The notes beneath the pieces were generated by a model. The model made no database searches. It was not told where the DNA came from and saw only the letters and a program-made list of their open reading frames with translations. Made by a program: the position numbers and the translations under genes. A DNA stretch of 64,000 bases from Sulfitobacter dubius (GTDB taxonomy: Bacteria; Pseudomonadota; Alphaproteobacteria; Rhodobacterales; Rhodobacteraceae): positions 1,116,001 to 1,180,000 of the forward strand of contig NZ_FOPG01000001.1 in the NCBI RefSeq assembly GCF_900113435.1, given 5' to 3'. Position 1 is the first letter of the stretch. Each line of letters opens with the position of its first letter. Shown piece after piece: positions 56,000-62,661 of this stretch.

Positions 56000-57448
56000 T
56001 CATGCGCGCCAGAATTTTGCAGTGAACATGACGTAGACCGCCATCAGTTCCAACCGTCCGATCCACATGGCGATGATGAGTATCCATTTCGCCGTGTCGT
56101 TGAGGCTGCTGAAGTTCCCCGCCGGCCCGATGATAGGCCCCAACCCCGGCCCGATATTTGCCAACGCCGCCGCAGCGCCCGAGACAGAGGTGACGAAATC
56201 CAGCCCCGTCAGGCTCAGCGCGACCGAGATCAGCCCCAATGACACCACGAAGAACATGAAAAATGACATGACCGAGCTCAGCACATCGGGCCCAACCGGG
56301 CGGCCATCATAGCGCGGGGTAAAGATGCCATGCGGCGACCGGATGCGCCGTAACTGCGCGCGGATGGACGCGAAAAGCAATTGGTAGCGGAAGATCTTAA
56401 TCGAACAGGTCGTCGACCCCGCACAACCGCCGATCAAGCCAATGAAAAAGAATAGCGCGACCGCAAAACTGCCCCATTGCATATAATCTGCCGAAGCATA
56501 GCCGGTGCCCGAGATGATCGAGGTGATGTTAAAGATTGCCTCCCGCAGGATCCGCTCGGAATCGTAGGTTGTGGCGCTGCGCAGGGCAAAAAACACGATC
56601 ACCACCAGAAAGGTCATCGTCATGAAAAAGCCGCGCACCTGAGGGTCGCGATGCAGCGCCACGGGGTTGCCGTTGATAAGCTGAACGTAGCGCACGAAGG
56701 GCAGCGCGGCGAGGATCATGAAAATCGCGGCGACATATTCGGCGGGGCCGGAGAAGGTGCTGAAGGATGCGTCGTAGTTAGAGAAACCACCCGTCGAGAC
56801 GGTGGTCAGCGCGTGGACCGTGGCGTCAAAGGTGGTCATACCAAGGGCAAGATAGCTTAGCATACAGGCCAGCGTCAGCCACAGGTAGATGACTGAGATC
56901 TGCGTCGCAATCTGCCCCGCGCGGGGCAGAATTTTCCCGAAGGTGTCAAAAGACTCAGATTTGAAGATCTGCATACCACCGACCCGCAGTTCGGGCAGGA
57001 ACACCATGGCGACGACGACGATACCGACGCCGCCCAGCCATTGCAGGATCCCGCGCCAGATCAGCAGCCCCTTGGGCAGGTCTTCCAACCCTGTCAGCAC
57101 CGTCGCTCCAGTGGTTGTCAAACCTGACATCGCTTCAAACATCGCGTCGGTGACGCTGGCCTCGGTCGCGCCCAGCACAAAGGGCAAAGCCCCGAAGAGC
57201 GGCAGCATCAGCCAGACGCCGGTGGTCAGCATGAATGTCTGTTGAATGGTGAGCCCTTCGCGGACTCCATTGGCACTGGCAAGGGCGATCATACCGCCGC
57301 CCAGCGTCGTGATCAGTGCGCTCTCGACGAAAACCCACCATTGGCCCCGGCCTTCGGCCAGATCGACCAAGATCGGTATGATCATGGCAAGGCCAAGCAC
57401 GGCCACCAAAAGGCCCACGACATATCCGACAGGTCGTATATCCAACAT
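56000..57448 (-). CDS. trkH: Trk-type potassium uptake protein TrkH
   Basis: TrkH is the channel-like membrane subunit for K+ uptake, gated by cytosolic TrkA (not in the window). The 482-residue protein has the four pore-loop repeats with filter glycines: TTTGATVLTGL, STGGFSNYD, SGTGYASADY and NIGPGLGPI. About ten membrane helices are present. The ATG at 57448 (MLDIRPVGYVVGLL) gives the usual length. A TTG 36 bases upstream is in frame but adds a non-conserved stretch. Confidence 0.95.
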   Translation of the reverse strand: MLDIRPVGYVVGLLVAVLGLAMIIPILVDLAEGRGQWWVFVESALITTLGGGMIALASANGVREGLTIQQTFMLTTGVWLMLPLFGALPFVLGATEASVTDAMFEAMSGLTTTGATVLTGLEDLPKGLLIWRGILQWLGGVGIVVVAMVFLPELRVGGMQIFKSESFDTFGKILPRAGQIATQISVIYLWLTLACMLSYLALGMTTFDATVHALTTVSTGGFSNYDASFSTFSGPAEYVAAIFMILAALPFVRYVQLINGNPVALHRDPQVRGFFMTMTFLVVIVFFALRSATTYDSERILREAIFNITSIISGTGYASADYMQWGSFAVALFFFIGLIGGCAGSTTCSIKIFRYQLLFASIRAQLRRIRSPHGIFTPRYDGRPVGPDVLSSVMSFFMFFVVSLGLISVALSLTGLDFVTSVSGAAAALANIGPGLGPIIGPAGNFSSLNDTAKWILIIAMWIGRLELMAVYVMFTAKFWRA

Positions 57449-57493
57449 GGGCGCAGCGTTGGCTTGGCCGCTCGTCGCTGTCAAGCCGAGACG

Positions 57494-57521
57494 GGACCGG
57501 GGCGCGATTTGGCCCCGGTCC
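57494..57521 (-). terminator. GC stem-loop after the second DUF1127 gene
   Basis: A 10-bp perfect stem (GGACCGGGGC / GCCCCGGTCC) with an 8-base loop lies 8 bases after the stop of the gene ending at 57530, upstream of trkH. No U-run follows, so termination would be partial. Its loop (CAAATCGC on the minus strand) does not carry the CCTCC motif of arrays A and B. Confidence 0.45.
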
Positions 57522-57529
57522 GTGTCGTC

Positions 57530-57778
57530 TTAGATGTAGTAGAGGTCTTTAAAAACGTGGTGAACGATGTCGTCACGCTTGATGCCCATGGCGGCCAATT
57601 CTTCGTCGCTTTTCGCTTGCAGGATTTGGACCTGTTCAAAACGGCGGTGGGCGGTGGAGCCCATCATGATGCCATGGCCGATCCCCGCGAAAAAGCGGCG
57701 CAGACCAGCGCCGGCGCGCCGTAGCCCTTCGAGAGGTGAGACGGAGTGGGCGGGATGAGCAGTGCTCTGGTAGGTCAT
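57530..57778 (-). CDS. DUF1127 small protein (second in window)
   Basis: The 82-residue protein has a short polar start, an Arg/Gly-rich helix (LRRAGAGLRRFFAGIGHGI) and the DUF1127 end (RRFEQVQILQAKSDEELAAMGIKRDDIVHHVFKDLYYI). It is longer and more diverged than the one at 22219. Other DUF1127 proteins bind RNA or act in stress and phosphate responses. No hairpin RNA array follows this copy. It is 81 bases upstream of trkH on the same strand. Confidence 0.82.
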   Translation of the reverse strand: MTYQSTAHPAHSVSPLEGLRRAGAGLRRFFAGIGHGIMMGSTAHRRFEQVQILQAKSDEELAAMGIKRDDIVHHVFKDLYYI

Positions 57779-58000
57779 CTGATTGCCTTTGCAATTTCCA
57801 GTGTTTCGATGACCGTTAGATAGGCAATGCTGCGCCGCAGCAGAACCGACGTTTTCGCATACCGGCTGGGCGTGGCTTGCAGGGCTTAAGTGCGACTATG
57901 CGCTAATATTCAGGCCATGGCGCGGGTTTTACCCCCGAAAAAGCGCGCCATTGCAGATGCAAACAACCCATGGCTGAACAGACCGCTGAGCAAAAGGCGA

Positions 58001-59092
58001 TTAACCAACGTGGAACAGCGTGTTGAACATTTTGGGATCAATACTTTGCGCGGCGAAAGTATCGCCTTGGGTCAGCACACTGATTGCGTCATGGCTGTGC
58101 AGGCTTTCTTGATGGCTGGCGACAATGCGAAAATCGCCTACCCGCCCATCGGCCAAAAGCTGTTCACAAAACAGCCGCGCGGCATCCTCAACGAAGATCG
58201 GATTGGCGGCGTTGAGTTCGGCGAACGCCTGTTCATCCTCGCGTTTGACCATCACCTGAGTCTCAGTCGGAACAGCGCGGCGGCATATTTCGACCAAGTC
58301 TTCGAACCACAAGCAATCTCCTGCGTCGTTGGTCTCGACGGAAATACGCGCGACGGAGCGTTGCGAATGTGGCGTGGCCAACTGCCCCCGCGTCTCCCGT
58401 GCATGTTCACTCAACTCCAGCGAACAGGGGCAGGTGCTGGAATAGACGTAGTCGAGATGCACGATCTTCTTGCGCTGCCCGTCTTGTTCGACCAGTTCCA
58501 GCGCGATGTCGTAATACTGGTACCCGGTCAGCCCCGATCGCAGACTGCCGATCTTCATGGGGAAAGAAAAGCGCATCTGGATCCGTGCATCCAAGCTTTC
58601 TAGGTCGGCCTTATAGTCATCCAATGCCGCTTCGATCACTTCAAAGCTAAAGGTCGCCTCGGCGTGGCGGTAAAAGCTGCGCATGATGCGGGACATGTTA
58701 ATGCCCTTCTTCTCCGCGTCGAGCGAGACCGAGCCGATGACGGAGGTTTCAAGGCGCAAATCCCCACCTTCACGGCTGCGGTAACGGATCGGCAGGCGAA
58801 AGTTCGAGATGCCGACATGCTGGATCAACTGCTGCGCGCCGCGGATCAGGCTGGAGGGGCCGTTTTGCAGATCCGGCAGGCTGGCGCGGTAATTGTCGCC
58901 TGCGGTGAAATCTTCGGGATAGGCGCGGCTGAGGGCGGGATATTCGGCGGGGGCCAGCATCCGCGCCATGGCCGGGTCAAGAGCTGCGATCTCTGCCGGG
59001 GTGGCCGTATCGGCCCAAGCGCGCAGGGTGGCGAGCGCAGCCTCCGCCGCGCTTCGATCCGGTGTTTCGGACATCTCAGTCACGATGTTCAT
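58001..59092 (-). CDS. folE2: GTP cyclohydrolase FolE2 (type IB)
   Basis: FolE2 makes dihydroneopterin triphosphate from GTP, the first step of folate synthesis, using a metal other than strict zinc. The 363-residue protein shows GISNFRLPI, the core SLDAEKKGINMSRIMRSFY, VYSSTCPCSLELSEHARE with the catalytic Cys, TPHSQRSVARISVE, and the C-terminal ASHQESLHSHDA. This is the tunnelling-fold type I-B family. It joins folP and folB, 13 kb away, in the same pathway. The start at 59092 has GGAGGG upstream. Confidence 0.95.
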   Translation of the reverse strand: MNIVTEMSETPDRSAAEAALATLRAWADTATPAEIAALDPAMARMLAPAEYPALSRAYPEDFTAGDNYRASLPDLQNGPSSLIRGAQQLIQHVGISNFRLPIRYRSREGGDLRLETSVIGSVSLDAEKKGINMSRIMRSFYRHAEATFSFEVIEAALDDYKADLESLDARIQMRFSFPMKIGSLRSGLTGYQYYDIALELVEQDGQRKKIVHLDYVYSSTCPCSLELSEHARETRGQLATPHSQRSVARISVETNDAGDCLWFEDLVEICRRAVPTETQVMVKREDEQAFAELNAANPIFVEDAARLFCEQLLADGRVGDFRIVASHQESLHSHDAISVLTQGDTFAAQSIDPKMFNTLFHVG

Positions 59093-59169
59093 TGCGCGGC
59101 CCTCCGGTCTGTCATCCTCAATGTATGATGCGCGGGGCAAAAATGCCACCGCGCCTGCGACACATCAGG

Positions 59170-60360
59170 TCAGGCTTGCGCCGCCGCGTCCAACGCTTGC
59201 AGCAGATCGGCCTTGAGATCGCCGGTATATTCCAGCCCCACGCTGATGCGAACCAGCCCCGGCGTGATGCCCAAAAGGTCTTTGGTTTCCTGCGGCAAAC
59301 GCTGGTGCGTCGTGGTGGCCGGGTGGGTTACGATGGTCTTCGCATCGCCGAGGTTGTTAGAGATCACCCCAACCTGCAATGCATTCAGGAAAGCGAAGGC
59401 CGCCGCCTTGCCGCCCTTGAGGTCAATGGACAGCACCGTGCCCCCTGCCCCCATCTGCTGCATCGCAAGCGCGTTTTGCGGATGGGCGGAGAGGCCGGGG
59501 TAAAGCACCCGCGCCAGTGCCGCGTGGCCTTCCAGCGCTTCTGCTAATTCCTGCGCACTGGCCGCCTGCGCCCGTACCCGCAGGTCGATGGTTTCCAACC
59601 CCTTGAGCATGATCCACGCTGTAAAAGGGCTCATCGAGCCGCCGGTGTGCTTCATGTAAGGCTCAAGCGTGCCGCGGATGAAATCGCGGCTGCCCAGCAC
59701 CACACCGCCAAGCGCGCGGCCCTGCCCATCGATATGTTTGGTCGCCGAATAGACCACCACATCCGCCCCCTGCGAGATCGCGCGGGAGAACACCGGCGTG
59801 GCAAACACGTTATCGACCACCACCAGCGCGCCCTTGGCATGGGCCAGTTTGGCGACGGCTTCGATGTCGATCACCTCAAGCGTGGGGTTGGCGACGGATT
59901 CAAAGAACACCGCGCGGGTGTCCTCGCGGATCGCGGCCTCCCACGCGCCTAGATCGCTGCCGTCGACGAAAGTGACCTCCACCCCGTAGCGGCCAAGGAT
60001 TTCTTCGAGCACATATATACAGGAGCCGAAAAGCGCCCGGGCCGACACCACATGATCGCCCGCCTTCAGCATCGAGATCAGCGCACCCGACACCGCCGCC
60101 ATGCCGCTGGCCGTGGCAAAGGCATCTTCGGCCCCTTCCAAGGTGGCGATGCGGTCTTCGAACATCGCGACCGTCGGGTTGCCATAGCGGGCATAGATGA
60201 ACTCATCCGGGCCAGTTTCCTCAAACCGGGCTTCGGCCTGTTCGGCACTGTCATAGACGAACCCTTGGGTGAGGTAGATCGCCTCGCTCACCTCGCCATA
60301 TTGGCTGCGGCGGGTGCCTGCGTGGATCGCTTGAGTGCGCGCGTGACGGTCGTTGCTCAT
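59170..60360 (-). CDS. metZ: O-succinylhomoserine sulfhydrylase
   Basis: MetZ makes homocysteine from O-succinylhomoserine and sulfide in methionine synthesis. The 396-residue PLP enzyme has TQAIHAGTRRSQYGEVSEAIYLTQGF at the start, YARYGNPTV, the PLP-lysine motif YSATKHIDGQGRALGGVV and the tail GLVRISVGLEYTGDL. These are MetZ features within the Cys/Met PLP family. The ATG at 60360 comes 5 bases after the stop of a 23-codon leader ORF and lies behind a SAM-II riboswitch and terminator, so SAM represses it. An in-frame ATG at 60369 lacks spacing to a ribosome site. Confidence 0.94.
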   Translation of the reverse strand: MSNDRHARTQAIHAGTRRSQYGEVSEAIYLTQGFVYDSAEQAEARFEETGPDEFIYARYGNPTVAMFEDRIATLEGAEDAFATASGMAAVSGALISMLKAGDHVVSARALFGSCIYVLEEILGRYGVEVTFVDGSDLGAWEAAIREDTRAVFFESVANPTLEVIDIEAVAKLAHAKGALVVVDNVFATPVFSRAISQGADVVVYSATKHIDGQGRALGGVVLGSRDFIRGTLEPYMKHTGGSMSPFTAWIMLKGLETIDLRVRAQAASAQELAEALEGHAALARVLYPGLSAHPQNALAMQQMGAGGTVLSIDLKGGKAAAFAFLNALQVGVISNNLGDAKTIVTHPATTTHQRLPQETKDLLGITPGLVRISVGLEYTGDLKADLLQALDAAAQA

Positions 60361-60365
60361 GTACC

Positions 60366-60437
60366 TCATCCTTCCGGCCCGACCTTGCGGGCATAAAAAA
60401 AACCCCAGACGCGGCCAAGCGAAAGGGGGTCTTTCAT
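60366..60437 (-). CDS. 23-residue leader ORF between the SAM-II riboswitch and metZ
   Basis: The ATG at 60437 follows AAAAGGTCAGG, the ribosome site at the 3' edge of the SAM-II aptamer. The ORF encodes MKDPLSLGRVWGFFYARKVG-PEG and stops 5 bases before the metZ ATG, in another frame. It covers the whole intrinsic terminator, and two Phe codons lie in the T-run. Translation of this ORF would stop the terminator forming and could couple to metZ. I infer that the riboswitch controls this ORF directly. It is too short to prove coding from one sequence. Confidence 0.5.
   Translation of the reverse strand: MKDPLSLGRVWGFFYARKVGPEG
60395..60434 (-). terminator. Intrinsic terminator downstream of the SAM-II aptamer
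   Basis: On the minus strand AAAGACCCC (60426-60434) pairs with GGGG followed by eight T (60395-60406), giving nine pairs around a 19-base loop. The run of eight T is the longest in the window. It lies between aptamer and metZ, where an attenuator is expected. Confidence 0.65.
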
Positions 60438-60440
60438 CCT

Positions 60441-60495
60441 GACCTTTTAGCGGCATGTTTAACGTGGCCCACAATCCGGTAACAAATCGCCACGC
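60441..60495 (-). promoter_or_regulatory. SAM-II riboswitch (metX/metZ type)
   Basis: The minus strand reads CGTGGCGATTTG, then CCACGTTAAAC and GCCGCTAAAAGG. These are the conserved blocks of the SAM-II pseudoknot aptamer: GATTTG, CACGTTAAA and CGCTAAA. CGTGG (60490-60494) and CCACG (60462-60466) form the P1 stem. SAM-II elements are typical of methionine genes in alphaproteobacteria, and SAM binding masks the ribosome site at the 3' end. This matches metZ downstream. Confidence 0.88.
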
Positions 60496-60500
60496 GGGGT

Positions 60501-60529
60501 GGATTACGCCGCGCGACGCTGCAGGTCAA
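60501..60529 (-). promoter_or_regulatory. Candidate promoter of the metZ transcript
   Basis: TTGACC (60524-60529) and TAATCC (60501-60506) are 17 bases apart on the minus strand. A start about 7 bases after the -10 would fall at the first base of the riboswitch P1 stem, which supports the assignment. Confidence 0.5.
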
Positions 60530-60560
60530 CAGTTTCGCGCGGGCATGGTTTAAATTCGGA

Positions 60561-61166
60561 TCAGCTTTGGTCTTTCTTCTCGCCGTAGGCTTCGAACAAC
60601 TTGCCCTGCGCCATGAAGAAAACGAAAATCGCCGCCGTCAGGCCGAAGGTTTTGAAATAGACCCACGTGTCGGTCGAGAAGAACCGCCAGATCAATTCAT
60701 TCGCCAGCGCCAGACCAAAGAAGAAAAACATCAGCCGCTTGGTCAGCAGCATCCAGCCCTCGTCACGCAGGGGCATCATCTCTTCCATGACGTATTTGAG
60801 ATAAGATTGCCCGCGCAGCAGGCCGACCGCCAAAAGACCGCCGAAAAGCACATAGATCAGCGTCGGCTTCATCTTGAAGAAGCGGTCGTCGTTCAGCCAG
60901 ACCGACAGCCCGCCAAAGATCACCACCAGCACCACGGTGGCGACCTGCATCCGGCTGAGCTTGCCCGTCAGCGCCCAGAGCGCACCGGTCGACAGGACCA
61001 GCAAGGGCACGAACATCGCGGTAACAACGATGAAGCCGTCATATTCGGTCCCGCCGAGGGTGTAGGTATTATCCTTGAGCCACAAATAGGCGACGAGGAA
61101 GGCCAGCACCGGCCCGTATTCCAAGCCTGCACGCAGCATTGGGTTGATCTCTCTTGGTTCTGACAT
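60561..61166 (-). CDS. yciB: YciB-family inner membrane septation-type protein
   Basis: The 201-residue protein has about five membrane helices. YciB (IspZ) family patterns seen are LEYGPVLAFLVAYLW, FGGLSVWLNDDRFFKMKPTLIYVLFGGLL, MPLRDEGWMLLTKRLMFFFFGLALANELIWR and a STDTWVYFKTFGLTAAIF tail. In E. coli YciB interacts with the elongasome and affects envelope integrity. The start at 61166 (MSEPREINP) is chosen because an upstream open extension lacks conservation. It lies 10 bases after the DMT gene. Confidence 0.92.
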   Translation of the reverse strand: MSEPREINPMLRAGLEYGPVLAFLVAYLWLKDNTYTLGGTEYDGFIVVTAMFVPLLVLSTGALWALTGKLSRMQVATVVLVVIFGGLSVWLNDDRFFKMKPTLIYVLFGGLLAVGLLRGQSYLKYVMEEMMPLRDEGWMLLTKRLMFFFFGLALANELIWRFFSTDTWVYFKTFGLTAAIFVFFMAQGKLFEAYGEKKDQS

Positions 61167-61176
61167 GCTTGTTCCT

Positions 61177-62079
61177 TCAGCCGCCCATTTCAACAATCAC
61201 CGCCCCGGCCGCGATCAGCGCCATCAGCGCGATCCGGCGCGGGCCGACGGTTTCTTTCAGCACCAGCAAGCCGATCAGCGCGGCAAAGACTGTCGATGTC
61301 TCGCGCAGCACTGCCGCCTCGCCCACCTTATCAAGCCGCGTGGCCAACATGACCGACCCAAAGCTCGCAAAAGCGATCAACCCGCCGATCACGCCGCGCA
61401 GCATCAGCGGCGCGACCTCGGGCGGGTTCTCCATCCGGTGCCAGCGCCGCCATGCAATCACCGGCATCACCAGCCCGTCGATCATGAAAAACCATGCGAG
61501 GAAGGTGAACGGGTCCGCAGTGGCTCGGATGCCGTATGCGTCATATGTGGTGTAAAGCGCCACGAACAAGCCCGTCAGTACCGCCAGCCCGAGCGCCGCG
61601 TGCAGCGTATCTCGCGCGGCGACCAGATTGCGCAGGTTATAGAGGGCAAGGCCGAAGATACCGCTCAAGAGCACCGCTACACCCAGCCACTGCACCGCGT
61701 TGAACCGCTCGCCAAAGATCAGATAGGCCCCCACCACGGCAAACAGCGGCCCCGTGCCACGCACCACCGGGTAGACCACCGTATAGGCGCCCTTGGTATA
61801 GGCCCAGGCTTGCAACAGCTTGTAGATCACATGGATCACGAAAGCGCCGAGGAAGATCACCCACATATGCGGCTCGGGCCATGGCACGACGAAGAGCGCA
61901 AAGGGCGCGGCCATCACGCCATAGGAGACATCAATCGCCCCGCGCGTCAGCCACGGGTCATGCCGCCCCTTTTGCAACGCGCCAAAGACCGCATGCAAAA
62001 AGGCCGCCGAAAGCGCCAACCAGAGCGCCGCAGTATGCCCCGCGGGCGTGCCTTCGATCGACAGGATCCATTCGGTCAT
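61177..62079 (-). CDS. DMT-family (EamA) transporter
   Basis: The 300-residue protein has ten hydrophobic segments, with EamA-type sequences (AWAYTKGAYTVVYPVVRGTGPLFAVVGAYLIFGERF ending the first repeat; ETSTVFAALIGLLVLKETVGPRRI ending the second). The substrate is unknown. It precedes yciB on the same strand with a 10-base gap and is divergent from the MgtC-family gene. Confidence 0.88.
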   Translation of the reverse strand: MTEWILSIEGTPAGHTAALWLALSAAFLHAVFGALQKGRHDPWLTRGAIDVSYGVMAAPFALFVVPWPEPHMWVIFLGAFVIHVIYKLLQAWAYTKGAYTVVYPVVRGTGPLFAVVGAYLIFGERFNAVQWLGVAVLLSGIFGLALYNLRNLVAARDTLHAALGLAVLTGLFVALYTTYDAYGIRATADPFTFLAWFFMIDGLVMPVIAWRRWHRMENPPEVAPLMLRGVIGGLIAFASFGSVMLATRLDKVGEAAVLRETSTVFAALIGLLVLKETVGPRRIALMALIAAGAVIVEMGG

Positions 62080-62142
62080 TGCGGAACCACCACAGCGACG
62101 AGAGGTTTATTCCTCAAAGCCCTAGCCACAAACGGAATTTCC

Positions 62143-62628
62143 ATGCTCGAAAGCCTGCTTGATGACCTGACCAATAGTTTCTCTGCCGTACCGGTCACCG
62201 TCGCCGCGGCGCGGCTGCTGATGGCCGCGTTTCTTGCAGGTGTCGTGGGGTATGAGCGCGAGCGGCGGGACAAGCCCGCGGGGCTGCGCACCCATATCAT
62301 GGTGGCCATCGCCGCTTGTCTGTTCATCATCATCGGGCAGGAGTTGGGCAGTCTGGAGTTCGGCAAAGGCGACCAGATGCGCTTTGATCCGCTGCGTTTG
62401 ATCGAAGCGGTCACGGCGGGCGTCGCCTTCCTTGCCGCGGGGATCATTTTCACCTCCAACGGCGAAGTGCGCAACATCACCACCGGCGCGTCGATGTGGT
62501 TGGCGGGGGCCATTGGTCTGTCCTGCGGCGCGGGGCAAATCCTGCTGGCCTGCCTCACGGCGGGGATCGTCGTTGCCGTGCTTACCGTGTTGCGCCAAAT
62601 CGAAAAACTGCTTGGCACCCATGATTGA
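62143..62628 (+). CDS. MgtC/SapB-family membrane protein
   Basis: The 161-residue protein has about four membrane helices. It shows the MgtC core RLLMAAFLAGVVGYERERRDKPAGLRTHIMVAIAACLF and FLAAGIIF, ITTGASMWLAGAIGLSCGAG. It lacks the C-terminal ACT-like domain of virulence MgtC proteins. Short versions like this are common in proteobacteria, and their role (Mg2+ or membrane potential homeostasis) is not settled. It is convergent with ftsY (33-base gap). Confidence 0.9.
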   Translation: MLESLLDDLTNSFSAVPVTVAAARLLMAAFLAGVVGYERERRDKPAGLRTHIMVAIAACLFIIIGQELGSLEFGKGDQMRFDPLRLIEAVTAGVAFLAAGIIFTSNGEVRNITTGASMWLAGAIGLSCGAGQILLACLTAGIVVAVLTVLRQIEKLLGTHD

Positions 62629-62661
62629 ACCGGGCCGCCGACCGCAGCGGCCAAGAGTGCG

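Noticed and set aside
60509..60542. Perfect 8-bp inverted repeat (CCGCGCGA / TCGCGCGG) upstream of the SAM-II riboswitch
   Set aside because: It has a 18-base loop and no U-run, lies 19 bases before the yciB start of reading in the other direction of transcription flow, and overlaps the candidate metZ promoter. A terminator or operator role is not supported.
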